This document shows, one piece after another, positions 10,487-20,770 of a stretch of 64,000 nucleotides of DNA. Origin of the DNA: Phytophthora sp. 'mugwort' (Eukaryota > Oomycota > Peronosporomycetes > Peronosporales > Peronosporaceae); the NCBI GenBank assembly GCA_033558025.1, contig JAUCEF010000016.1:1488001-1552000 (forward strand), given 5' to 3'. The translations under genes and the position numbers were made by a program. Every line of letters begins with the position of its first letter. The first letter of the stretch is position 1. The notes beneath the pieces were generated by a model that saw only the letters and a program-made list of their open reading frames with translations, ran no database searches and was not told the DNA's origin.

Positions 10487-12001
10487 ATGCACATTTGGAG
10501 CCTTTTAGGGCTGTTTTGTGCTCTCCGGGAAGTTACAGCCGCCGCCATGCAGTCAGTGAACGAGTTCGAGCTGCGTTTATATCATGCACAGACGCGTACG
10601 CATCGGCGCGTGCTCCTAGGGCCTGTCAGAGCTTCAGATGAGATGAGGGCCGAGGCTTTGGCCAACACTTCGCGAGTGGTGGACGAGGCCAACGCAGAGC
10701 ACGCAGCGGGCAAGAAGAGCTACTTTATGGGGTACAACGAGCTCAGCGACTTAACGGACGAGCAGTACCGAGCCTTTCTGAGCTCTAGACCAGACAGAGG
10801 CTCCCCAAGTAGGAAGCACAAGCAGAAACTGCCGACGAGAGGCGCCAACAGAGGCAAGCAGATCACTAGTACATTTGATTTGGACGAAGGGTCGAGTGAG
10901 AGTGACGATGGGGAGGAAAATATCGAAGTGCCGAAGGAGCTCGACTGGACTACCAAAGACGGTGGCAAGTATGTGACGCCGATCAAGAACCAGGGAACGT
11001 GCGGTAGCTGCTGGGCGTTCGCGGGCGTAGCGGCGGTGGAGTCGAGATATGCTATCGAGAACGATGTACAAGCATCACCTTTGAGTGTGGAGCAGGTGCT
11101 GAGCTGCTCGGCAGATTTGGATCATGTTAAGAGCAAGTTTGAGGACAACATGACCAGCTCGTCGGACGGTTGCTCGGGTGGCATGCCGTTCCTCACATAC
11201 ATGTATCTACAGCTAGTGAAGCCTCACGGCCTTTCGTGTGGCAGTATCTATCCGTACGTGATGGCGACGAACGAGACAGATCCGCATTGCTCCTCTTCGC
11301 TCACTACTGAAGTGGCTGTGGCTTGGGAGTCGAATGTGTCAGACTACAAGGTGGTGGCTACGAGTGAGAAGGCGCTGCTTAAAGCGGTGACCTCTGGCCC
11401 AGTGACGGCGAACATTGATGCCGCAGGAGATGGCTTCCGCCATTATGCCGGTGGAATTTACGATGCTCAAGACTGTCTTAGCGACGGGAAGGAGGTAAAC
11501 CACGCTGTGGTGGTCGTGGGCTTCGGTGAGACTGATACCGGCGAAAAGTTTTGGATCATCCGCAATACCTGGGGCACCATGTGGGGTGAGGATGGCTACA
11601 TGCGCATAGCTCGTGGCAGTACCGTGGGCAACAACGGCCCGTGTAACCTCTATCGGTATGCAGATTACCCTGTGAACCTCACCGTCGGCTCGAACGCAAC
11701 CAGTGGCGAACTTACATGTGCTGTACCCACATTAAAGCTCGAGCCGCTTTCGCTCATGAAGCTGCTAGGACTCTCAGGCAACCAGATTATGATGCTAGTG
11801 CTTTGCACCGTTCTCAGTGTTGTAGCTGGTGTGGCCCTCTATCATACTACGGAGTTCATTCAAAATCGCAAGGAAGCCGCTGGAGAGCTGCGCTATCAAG
11901 ACATCTATGCCCGGTGGACACTGCCTTCCCGGGATCAGATCGCTGCGGCACTTGCACAACGCAATACCCGACGCCAGCAGCATGGACACACTCGACAATA
12001 G
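10487..12001 (+). CDS. Papain-family (C1A) cysteine protease with C-terminal membrane anchor
   Basis: This intronless gene encodes 504 residues. A signal peptide covers residues 1-19. The inhibitory I29-like propeptide (about 25-98) ends in YNELSDLT. An acidic, Ser-rich linker follows (131-147). The mature peptidase has the oxyanion Gln169 and catalytic Cys175 in NQGTCGSCWAF, His339 in VNHAVVVVGFG, and Asn360. The usual Asn-Ser-Trp motif is Asn-Thr-Trp here. Cys-Ser-Gly-Gly (229-232) is also typical of papain. Unusually, a hydrophobic segment at about 433-453 and a 50-residue basic, Gln-rich tail follow. The protease should therefore face the lumen or outside while anchored, probably in an endolysosomal or plasma membrane. 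Papain-like enzymes degrade proteins at acid pH. The gene converges with the sorting-nexin fragment 91 bp downstream. Confidence 0.92.
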   Translation: MHIWSLLGLFCALREVTAAAMQSVNEFELRLYHAQTRTHRRVLLGPVRASDEMRAEALANTSRVVDEANAEHAAGKKSYFMGYNELSDLTDEQYRAFLSSRPDRGSPSRKHKQKLPTRGANRGKQITSTFDLDEGSSESDDGEENIEVPKELDWTTKDGGKYVTPIKNQGTCGSCWAFAGVAAVESRYAIENDVQASPLSVEQVLSCSADLDHVKSKFEDNMTSSSDGCSGGMPFLTYMYLQLVKPHGLSCGSIYPYVMATNETDPHCSSSLTTEVAVAWESNVSDYKVVATSEKALLKAVTSGPVTANIDAAGDGFRHYAGGIYDAQDCLSDGKEVNHAVVVVGFGETDTGEKFWIIRNTWGTMWGEDGYMRIARGSTVGNNGPCNLYRYADYPVNLTVGSNATSGELTCAVPTLKLEPLSLMKLLGLSGNQIMMLVLCTVLSVVAGVALYHTTEFIQNRKEAAGELRYQDIYARWTLPSRDQIAAALAQRNTRRQQHGHTRQ

Positions 12002-12091
12002 ACACACACAACAGCATTACGTTTTCTTGCTTACATTAAAATAAAGTCGACCGCCCACACAAGACGCTTATGTCACGGAAGCCTCTCTCCC

Positions 12092-12553
12092 CTATAGTGA
12101 CACGTCCGGGTTCGAGTCTTCCATAGGCCGGGAACCGTAAGGGGAGCGCTGAAACGGGTCCTCGTCCACGTCGTCGTTTGCCATCAGCGTCAGATCCGAG
12201 AGGCTATCCGCCAAATGGCCGTCCGACGGAATGTAATCCTCTTGAATCATCAGTCCAAGAGATGTCGTAGGTGTCTCCTGCTCGTGGAAAGCTCCATTGG
12301 TGATGGCTTCCGAGATAGGGTTCATTGAGGACAACGGGGACCCGCCATTCTCCACATGGATCATCGCGAGCTGCGGAATGACTTTCTGCCACTCGTCCTC
12401 GACCTTTTTGCTGTACTCGATCTGCATCTCGATGTAGTCCAATATGATGTGCTTGAACCGTTCCACTTCACGCAGCACACGCTCCGTTACGATATCGTCC
12501 TCAGGTGCAAAGTGCGTCAGTACAGCCCTGAGAAGTCTGCTTCCTGGATACAT
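12092..12553 (-). pseudogene. C-terminal fragment of a sorting nexin (BAR-domain end)
   Basis: The 153-residue frame begins inside a helix that matches the last BAR helix of Vps5/SNX1-type sorting nexins (VLREVERFKHIILDYIEMQI, then YSKKVEDEWQKVIPQL). It continues into an acidic, poorly conserved tail. Such proteins normally have a PX domain and a full BAR domain before this point and act in retromer-type endosomal sorting. Neither is present. A possible acceptor (TATCCAG) lies just upstream, but the next sequence is a Ty3/gypsy remnant in the opposite orientation. The gene seems to have lost its 5' part to retrotransposon insertion or rearrangement. The alternative is a missed distant exon, which I could not find up to 18 kb. 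Confidence 0.6.
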
Positions 12554-12689
12554 TCAACAAGAAATTGGTTGAATTGGGGTGGGTGTACGCGAATCGTGAG
12601 AGTCGGTGGTATTTCCCTTCTCCACCAGTTAAAAAGCCGAGTACGAATGGATACCGGCAAAGGTTGATTATCGCCCAACAACGCTGTCA

Positions 12690-13830
12690 CACCCAATAGC
12701 AGGGGTTACGCCGAGCATTGAGGTAGCTCCGGAGCACTGTCGTGGCAAGATGTACTACGCGATGTTCGACTTTCTGAAGGGATTCTGGCAGCTATCACTG
12801 CATGAGAGCTATTGTGAATACCTCTCCTATACGACAGAGAAGCGGCTCTTTACTCCTGTGCGTGTGCCACAAGGAAGCACCGATTCGGCCTTACATTTCC
12901 AGCCATGGTCCAAATGGTCCTAGACACATTGGTTTGGAAAATGTGTTGTCGTTTGGATAGATGGCCTTCTCGGTTCCGCGGGATCAGCAGACGAATTGCT
13001 GGAAGCAATCGATGCAGTGCTATTGAAATTGGATGAATATGGATTTATCATGAACCCAAGAAGTGTTCATTGTTCCTTACTGAGGTCACGTGGTGCGGAT
13101 TATCAACAAAGATGAAATAGGTCATAATCTGAGACGCATTGAGGCACTGCGGGAAATGTCTCCGCCAGCGATTGCAGCAACTGCTGTGAGCTAGCAACTG
13201 GATGCGCGCCGGACTTGTGGACTATGCCCGTGTTGTACACCACTACATGAACGACTAGATCAGGCCCTGGCAGGTACTAAGAAACAAAGAGGTTGCTGCA
13301 GGGATTCAGATCGCCTTGTCAGTGGAAGAACTGGAGGCAATTGAACTGCTGAAGGAACTGCTTGGCTATTCGGTGATGCTAACATCCCGACCCAGCGAAA
13401 CAGTTGTAGCTGCTAAGTGATGCTTCAACCGACGGCTGGTGTATGGTTGTCTCTCAAGTGGAACACTGGAAACCGGATGTGCCCATTCATGAGTAACGCG
13501 ACGGACTGTTATGTGAATGGGGGCAGCTCTACAGGATCAGCGCTAAACTGGAAGTGTCATTGAGAAGAATGCTATCCGATAGCATGCTTGTGAAAAGCTT
13601 GAGTACTTGCTACTGCGCCCACAAGGCTTTCGGCTGTACTGTGATCATCAAAACATCATTTTTCTTTTCTCGCCAAGCAAGGGGCTAAAGCGACATGTAC
13701 GAGGGAAACTAATACGATGGTCTACCAAGCTCTTGGGGTACCGCTATTCAATTGAGCAAACCGAGGGTATCCACAACGTGTGGCCCGATATCACTTCCAG
13801 GTGGGATGGTAAACCATAGCCGGTAGCGAG
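12690..13830 (+). mobile_element. Ty3/gypsy pol remnant (reverse transcriptase and RNase H)
   Basis: A plus-strand fragment near 12750-12900 reads FDFLKGFWQLSLHE, then PVRVPQGSTD, which is the palm start of a gypsy reverse transcriptase. The YxDD region is not intact: 12950 reads VWIDGLLGS. Further on, fragments match the thumb (GAVNWM-like) and RNase H-like region. The last (13607-13820) reads LLRPQGFRLYCDHQNIIFLF, then KGLKRHVRGKLIRW and YRYSIEQTEGIHNVWPDI. Many stops and shifts make it dead. LTRs were not seen. Confidence 0.75.
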
Positions 13831-14029
13831 GATGCACTCGGTCAAACGTTTCACTCGGAGTAAGAGAAGGCGTAGCGCCAGAGCGGTCAATGATGAACTC
13901 ACATCGCTGCGTCCACTTGACCAAGATTGGCCTTGGTTGACGAAATTGGCGGACATACCAAGGCGTTAAGGAATTCGCCGGCAATCTTGTTGCCAAGGCT
14001 CTAAAGAAAGGCGACTACAAGGCCTGGAA

Positions 14030-15100
14030 ATCGTGGTGCCGCTGCATTTCGAGACCATAACGTTCGGAGGAGAGCGCTACGAGAAGGACTTTAGCCTGCG
14101 CAGACCCAATGATATACGGCCAGAAAAGCACAACGCCTTCCCGGCATTAACGTTATCCCTATCAGTGGATTTGCGATGCACCTTACAGGTCGACGAAGTA
14201 AGAGACGATATGGAGGCAGCGTCCATCTTATGGGAGTTTATTAACAAGTATTTCGAAGATGTTGGTGATGGAATTAATCATGACTATTACTAGGAGATCT
14301 GGTGACGCGACTGATGCAGCCTGTCGAGTCGGTGACCAAGTACGTGGAAAACATCGAGTTTAAAGTGACGACGCTGCGTCAGGCCAACGGCGAGCTGGAT
14401 GAGTGGCAGCAGGCAAGTTTGCTACTATCGAACTTTGTGTTGGTATTTCCGGACGTTAGGCGCGAGTACGCAAACTGGCTTAACGACCACGTGAACACAC
14501 TCAAGCTTGCTGAAAATATGCAGCGCCTGTGTGCAACAGAGCACCATATACAACAACTGGATCCACCTTCCTAACCTAATATTGTACACCCCGCGCATGT
14601 AGAACATGTCGGAGCTACCCAGAGAAAGGGCAAGGGACGCAAGCGCAACAGCCAGCAGCGCAAGCGAGGCAAGGGCATAGACGAAAACAAAGCGACCACG
14701 AACTGCGGCAACTACGGTGGAGACCGGCACTGGTGGAAGGAATGTTCGTTAATTACCGGTAAGCCGCTCAAGCCGGACTTAGAGAGGCGCTTAAGGGACT
14801 CTACTGGGCAGAACCCCCCCCATGAACACGTCAACACCGTTCGACGCGTTCAAGTGACCCAAGATGCGGATGCATCACGAGGGCTCTTTGCGGGGCTTTC
14901 GCTGGTCGCGCAGTTGCCCACTGATGCTGTGACGGTGGAAGTGACTTGCGATGAGGATACAGCGGGCCCGGCATCGCATGTCTATTCCGCTACGTCGCCT
15001 GCAAGGATGATGAGAACTAGCAGCTGGACCCACCAGTACAAACACCTGCCACACCTGCGACAGTCGAATCTGAAGCACAACAACCTTAGCATGCATTGAT
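14030..15100 (+). mobile_element. Ty1/copia gag remnant with zinc knuckle
   Basis: Two nearly continuous frames (14033-14293 and 14302-14574) encode a UBN2-like gag. It contains ILWEFINKYFEDVGDG, then VTRLMQPVESVTKYVENIEF and LRQANGELDEWQQASLLLSN. One stop (TAG at about 14291) separates them. From 14600 the frame reads a Lys/Arg-rich segment and a retroviral-type zinc knuckle, NCGNYGGDRHWWKEC (about 14701-14748), whose second Cys is replaced by Tyr. An acidic protease-like leader follows (to about 15000). It lies directly after the gypsy remnant, so two element classes are nested or juxtaposed. Confidence 0.65.
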
Positions 15101-16249
15101 CGCGAAAGCATTGCAGAGCAAGTGGAGGGCGTCCAGCAGCCTGGACCGCCACCTACGTGGGACAAGATGATGTTCCATCTTGGCCAAGAACTGAAGAGTG
15201 TTTCGAGTGGAGGTACTACGCTTGAGCCAGGATGCAATTAAGGTGGACCACGAGTGGGTTCATCTGCGCCAGTGATAGCAGACAAGGTCCCAACGTATGA
15301 TACACGGATGGCAAGGACAAGGAAAAAGGTAATCAGCAGAGCGGCCATGAACTACGTGCGCATGAGTGCAGCCGCTCACAGCCACGTAACTATGGACGCA
15401 ATGGACAACCCCAAAGAGGCCGGATCAGATAGCCACTACGAGTCGCCGCCACGAAGGCGTATCCGGTCGCGAGGAAGATTTGGATATTCAATGTATGGTC
15501 TACTGAGACGCAACTTTTCCCCGCCACGTGTATACGTCCGGCGCTCAGGCTTGCCGCCTCGAGGTCCTCCATTAAACTGAAACGGCCCTCCGCCATCGCA
15601 GTGGCGTGAAGGAGCAGCAAGCCGCTATGGACCACCGTCGCTGCGACAGCAGCACTGGCGTGGGTGGACCTCAGCGAGAACGTGGCATGTCACCGCGCCG
15701 TGGCTATGATGGAGATCGCGGACAACAACTGCAACGTGATGACTACCGTTGTACACGAGATGGAGCTTATGGTTGTGGTTACTCACCGTATCGATTCGAT
15801 GGTCGAAGGAAGTCGGCCCTGACAAATGAATACTGTTGGACGTCAATGAGGTTTGCAAACGGACATTACGGATGCGGTTGAGTGGATCTTCTATTCAGGA
15901 TTCCAAGCCAATGTTAGGCGACCTTGCATTGTTCACAATGGATCGTGAAGAGAAGACGAACCCGTTCGGTGATAAATGTGGAAACTCCTTTAGCAGCTGA
16001 ACAAACCCTCTAGATGTTGATCGTGCGATGAGCTCTAGCACGGGTTGGTTCGCCCTGCCCATATCTGCCGTCGTCTCACACCAATATAGTGGTTCTCTCA
16101 TACGAAAATGTTTCCATATTCAACCTTGAGGGCGAGCGACGCGCATACTTCTGTAGGCTCCAGCTCGTTAGCTTCATCAATCTCATATTGATTCATAGGC
16201 CAACCGTGCCTGACATCGCACAGTACAAGTGTACTAAGTCAAGCAAGCT
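15101..16249. other. Interval of unassigned open frames after the copia remnant
   Basis: Plus-strand frames at 15254-15580 and 15606-15881 encode Arg/Gly/Tyr/Ser-rich peptides (for example SPPRRRIRSRGRFGYSMYG and MSPRRGYDGDRGQQ). They look like a single low-complexity basic protein broken by a frameshift near 15590. It may be more of a retroelement, or a fragment of an RGG-type RNA-binding protein. I do not recognise it. The part from 15890 to 16249 shows nothing. Confidence 0.35.
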
Positions 16250-17690
16250 ACTACGCTGCTCCGTCATCTAAGCCTACGTTCCTTGAAAAGATGTAGATAC
16301 CGCGGAAGCCTCCGTTGCAAATTGCGTGAATGATGAAAAGTGCACACCACCACAAGTGTTCCGGAACACAGGAGGCGCCTTCTGGTCCAAACGACGTCGA
16401 ATTTGAGAATGAGGTGTTTTGTATGCCATTTCGCGACGGACCCCATTGATATCCAGCGGGTGCTCGCCACCTTTGCGCAGGTTGAATGCATTGCATTAAT
16501 CAAATTTTGTTGCCTCTGTGTATATCCAAGTAAACCGGCCAGGGTCGAGTAGAACTTGTCGTCCATTACACTGGCATACACATGCTGCATGACCAGGTCA
16601 AACCGGTACAGACCGCGCCAAATACGAAGAGGACCGTGGGGGGGGGCAAACTTGTTGAACTCTCGTTACCAAGCCGCTCACCTTGCCCGTCATACTTGGA
16701 GCACCATCAGTAGACACAGAAATCACAAAGTTACTCTATTTAGCTGAGATTACATCCAAAACTCGAACGAGGACTTCGAGCATGTACTCGCCTGTATGGC
16801 GCTCAAATAGTGGTATTGCAAGCAAGTGATAATTGTGCATCTCTCCAGTAAGCCTAAACGGTCTCTTTCGTCGAGATAAGATATCCCTTGATGAGTAGAC
16901 CCATCGAACACAAAGAGAAAAAAAATCCACATTTGGGATAGGCATTGAGATAGAATACGTTGACTTTGAACGCATACGACCCGACCGTAACTTGCAGCGA
17001 TCCTATCAGAATACCCACCGTAATCTCCAAGTCCGGTTTCACTTCTAACACACTCCATCCGCTGCGCTGCCTGACGAAATGTAAACCCGCAAGCAATAAC
17101 TGAACGAGAAGATTGAACCGACGCCGATTTTTAACACGGGCAACATTTCCGACAACATCTCTAAGACCATCAACAGCTTCACCCCGACAGTTCACGGGTT
17201 CGAAAAGAGATAGAGCGCTCGCGTGCGTGATCCTGTCGACATTATCAGGATGAAAGAGCAGGTCGCCAATAATGACCTGGACAATTTCCGTTTTTTCTAA
17301 GTCGATTGAAACACAATCGTCTTTTCCAAAATGAGCACGCATCGTCTGTTGATGCTGAGTTGTGATAGGTTCAAGGAACGCTGTACGCTGTTCGTCGGTT
17401 TGAAGACCGTCATATTCTACCCGTTTCACGGGATGCTGGCCCTCGATGTGGGATGCGTACAGCTTAGTTTGTAATTTCTGGAAGACTTTGTGGGGAATGG
17501 ATGGTTTGCGCAGACTGCCAGTTTTTTCCTCTCGGTCAAAACTTGCACAGAACTGGCACACAGTGGTGGTGGCCTTGCTGCTGCCAGGGGCACGAGCTGT
17601 AACTTTGAGACCGTACTTTTTCGCGTACTTCTCCTTGAAAGCCGGATGCTTCTTGACGACGACGGGGGTCATTCGGAGAGGACGGACGAG
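16250..17690 (-). pseudogene. hAT-superfamily transposase remnant
   Basis: The minus-strand frame from 17672 starts with a Lys-rich lead and a BED-type finger (VCQFCASFDREEK, then SHIEGQHP). A middle region follows, with a frameshift at about 17040 where FVRQ continues as AAQRMECVRSETGLGDYGG in the next frame. Near 16590-16400 another frame reads SVMDDKFYSTLAGLLGYTQR, then STRWISMGSVAKW, the conserved STRW block of hAT transposases. Stops and shifts separate the pieces. BED finger, order and STRW block support hAT. No 8-bp target duplication was checked. Confidence 0.65.
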
Positions 17691-18239
17691 TTGCTGTAGT
17701 AGTCGCTTGTATACGTGGTCAGATGAGAAGGTAGGAGAATGGCTGATGCTCCAGGATCCTCAGAGCGTCGCGGGGAGGGGGAGAAGTGTCGGGTTGGCTG
17801 GGAGTTTTAGGCCTTCTCATTTTTGACTTCTTTGAATCTTAGTTTTTGTTTACGACATTTTTTCTCAGATGAGCCTTGATTTAGACTAAAGACTACTTTT
17901 GAGGAGTTATGGAGCGAATGCCACAATTCATCCGCCATTCAGACCTTCAAAAGAGCTCAATGTTGACATTATTATTTGTCATTTGAGGGTTAGGGGGAAG
18001 TTTAGGCACAGGTTACTGTAGTTACCTGCCTAAACTTCTGTAAGTCTAGTAAGAAGATGGAGGGCATAGCAGCAAGGCACAATATTTATTTTTGTCATCA
18101 ATGACGTTTTCTACTCGCATAATTGGTCTTTTTTTAAATAAAAATATTTTAGACCAATTATGTGACTACCTATACCCGTCAAAATGTCGATGAACGCTGT
18201 ACCCCCCTGTCCGTTTATGTATATGAAGTGATGGACAAC
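17691..18239. other. Interval without a gene
   Basis: Only short shadow frames lie here. The sequence is AT-rich from 17820 onward, and I see no motif. Confidence 0.5.
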
Positions 18240-18690
18240 TTTTTTTTTGGTCGTGTGGAAGAAATCTGTACCCCCCGTAGGATTATCTACCAGTAATGAA
18301 CGCTCACTGAAATCGCCTACAGAATCATTTTGCGCGTGCTGCCATGCCGCAGGAGACGACATCGTTGGGTGCAACATCAAGGACGGGGGCCGCAGCTGTG
18401 CCACAACGAGGTGTGTGGCAAGCACATTCAAGTCGGAGATTTAGTGGTCTTCGTTTACGAGTGGAGGACGAGGACGATAGCGTGCTGGGCTATTGCATTA
18501 AGGCCTTCATCATTCGAGACGGCTCTCAGCAGTACTACATCTATTCTTACCTAGAAGACTTCTACGGCAGCAAGACCACTACAAGAACCAGTTCGCGACT
18601 ATTGTGGAGGATTGGCGCCACTATGAGAACAGCTAAAAGCGGCGCCACTCAGATCGCTACGAGGGGGGGGGGGTTCGGTGTCTAATGCTA
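18240..18690 (+). pseudogene. Possible repetitive-element ORF fragment
   Basis: Overlapping plus-strand frames, joined across one shift at about 18450, read CHNEVCGKHIQVGDLVVF, then EDEDDSVLGY, then FIIRDGSQQYYIYSYLEDF. This resembles a short protein found next to repeats in oomycete genomes, but I cannot name it. A run of nine G residues (about 18664-18672) lies at the end. Treat it as a remnant. Confidence 0.3.
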
Positions 18691-18699
18691 AATGACATT

Positions 18700-20110
18700 G
18701 AGGAGCAGTTTAGAGACTAATGTTATTCAGCACATCACTGACTTCCACTATGTCGGATCCTTCTCCCTCGCCGCCATCATCACTCGCTTCGTCAATTTCG
18801 TCCTCGCGATCGCTCTCTCGAAGTACGTCAGTATCAGGCAATTGAGTAATGCCAAATCCAATACTCGCAAATGTATCTCTGACGCTCTGTTCTGTGATGC
18901 CTTGCCATGCCTTCAGCAACCAGGGTACAATATCTTCTCGCTTTGGGACTGGCACATTAGCGTCAGGGGCAACATTGGCCATGTTTGCTGCTGCCCAGTC
19001 GTCGTATTGCGCTCGTATCGCGTCCTTAATTGGTTTGTTTAGCCCAACATCACAAGGCTGAAGAACACATGTGTAGCCCCCCCCCCAAATAATAGTAAGG
19101 TCGGTCCCTCAATCACTGAGTTGACGGCCAAATATGGGCTGCTTGTGACACGTGAATTCGTCCAGTAACAGCACCGACGACGGGTGAGCAGCAACGTAAG
19201 GTACCCACACCTTTTCAGCCCAAATACGACAGCCCGATCATCCTACAACAAGAAAGAATAGTGTTAGAAAGCAATTTCAAAAGCATGACGACGTAGTGTA
19301 ACACACTATCCAAACGCTCTCCTGACAGCGACCGTAGACTCCTGGAGGTAGGATATTGTCTAACTTCTTTTCCGTGGGGATTCGCTTTAAAAGCGACAAA
19401 GAGAGGTAGTTTAGTTCCGTCTTGGGCACACGTAATACACGCTGCGAGTCTTCGGCTGTTAGATCCACCGCCACGAATGGCTACTGCTCGACTGTTAGTG
19501 GGGTCAACGGTTGTGGTAGCTGTTTGTTCATAATGGACAGACGTCTCGTCCATATTCACGATCATTGATGGTGGTGTTCCCTCTAGGGTTCCACCTGGAT
19601 GGAAGCGCTCGTTTACCATATCGACGAATTCTTTTCGTATGGATTGCAGGTGCCCACTGAGCTTCTGACCGACGTGAATGCGGCGGCGAATGCTAAGGCG
19701 GTTCCGTCGGAGGAATGGGTACGCGCAATGCCGAAGTGTCTTGCGATTAGCATCTTTAAATGATGGGTCCATCGCGAAAGCCTTGTTGATGACGTGCCTT
19801 GTTGACACCGCAATGACTTGCTCTCTTCGAGAACTAATCCAGGTAGCCACCTGTGCTTCAAAATGAGCATGAACTAGCGGGCGTCCTTCGGAAATTGTCT
19901 TCGTTTTTGGGCTTCTTTTCGCTGTCTACTCAAGGCGCTCTCGGTTACCAAGCCATAGAGGGCTGCACGCCGTGTTTCGATACTGTGCCTCTAACGGTGC
20001 TCCTTTCTGCCTGCTTGACGATGTCCAGCTTCGCCTTCACCGTCAGACAAGTGTCACGCTCTCGTCGTCTTGAATGCTTTTGCATGGAGCTGGCTGGTCT
20101 TGTGCGAATG
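18700..20110 (-). pseudogene. pogo/Tigger-like (DDE_1) transposase, near-complete but disabled
   Basis: Read on the minus strand, a psq-type helix-turn-helix (VKAKLDIVKQAERSTV at about 20040-19990) is followed by a CENPB-type region (about 19860-19640). The catalytic core has NMDETSVHYE (first Asp, about 19550), CAQDGTKLPLFVAFKANP, VLLLDEFTCHKQP (second Asp, about 19165), and a frame with YTCVLQPCDVGLNKPIKDAI (about 19080-19025). An acidic C-terminal tail runs to 18710. An intron with acceptor TTGTTGTAG may lie at about 19254-19310. A TGA in QLSD-GTDL, a shift at the G run near 19080 and a stop in the N-terminal region disable it. Confidence 0.7.
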
Positions 20111-20734
20111 CTGGCTCTTTTGTCAATGAGCGACGATCGTCAAGAGCAAATAATTATGATCAATGAGAAATAGCTGGTGATAGCTCAGTTAAATTAGATG
20201 TTGGTGAAAACTGTACCCCTTTGAGGAAGTGCAACACCGGTACAGCTTTCCTCAAAATTCGGTAGAAAAGTTCGGGGCGGACATTGCAAGCCTAGATCGT
20301 AGATGTCGAATAGACGCCAGGGTCGGGACGTCGACAGCTCTAGTGTTGAGTTTATGTAGGATCGCGGAAGAAAATGGCCCGGATGGGATTGTCAACATGA
20401 CCAGGTGACCACCACCGCCCTATCCCCGCAACCCAGGCTCCTTCCTACCCACAAAGTAAAAACAGCAGAGCAACGTATACTGGTAATACAGTAGCGCCGT
20501 GGTCGGCATCCAGCTGGTCCCAATCGCCAAACGGCGTCCTCCCCACCGTCTCCGTTCTTTTAGCGCGCGTCAAGCGGTAAATTACAATTCCAGCCTCGCT
20601 GGTCGTAGTTACAGCCGCCCAGTCTACCCTCCGCCTTTTCGACCGAACAATCACTCCCGCCCCGTTTTAGCGCGCTACGAGGGCCGGATATTGTATCGAC
20701 ACGATGCTACAACTTGTCGCTTGTCCAGCCAGCA
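20111..20734. other. Upstream region of the first START/FYVE gene
   Basis: No gene is supported. The TGTACCCC motif seen at 18197 and 18268 also occurs here (about 20212) in the same orientation, so it is a dispersed direct repeat and not a terminal inverted repeat. Confidence 0.4.
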
Positions 20735-20748
20735 CCACTTTAGCATTT
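20734..20748 (+). promoter_or_regulatory. Inr-like oomycete core promoter of the first START/FYVE gene
   Basis: CCACTTTAGCATTTG is close to the oomycete initiator consensus YCAYTYYNCAWTTT, with one extra base in the middle. It lies about 20-35 bp before the ATG at 20771, a normal distance for oomycete Inr elements. It argues for that ATG and against the in-frame TTG at 20747. Confidence 0.45.
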
Positions 20749-20770
20749 GTCGACCGTCCGGACGGACGCA

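Noticed and set aside
12104..12120. tRNA-like GGGTTCGAGTC
   Set aside because: It lies in the coding tail of the sorting-nexin fragment and has no tRNA folding around it.
18190..20225. TGTACCCC repeats at both ends of the second pogo element as terminal inverted repeats
   Set aside because: All copies are in the same orientation, so they cannot be terminal inverted repeats.
20747..20770. In-frame TTG upstream of the first START/FYVE ATG as a start
   Set aside because: Oomycetes start on ATG, and the TTG overlaps the Inr-like element. The ATG at 20771 is preferred.
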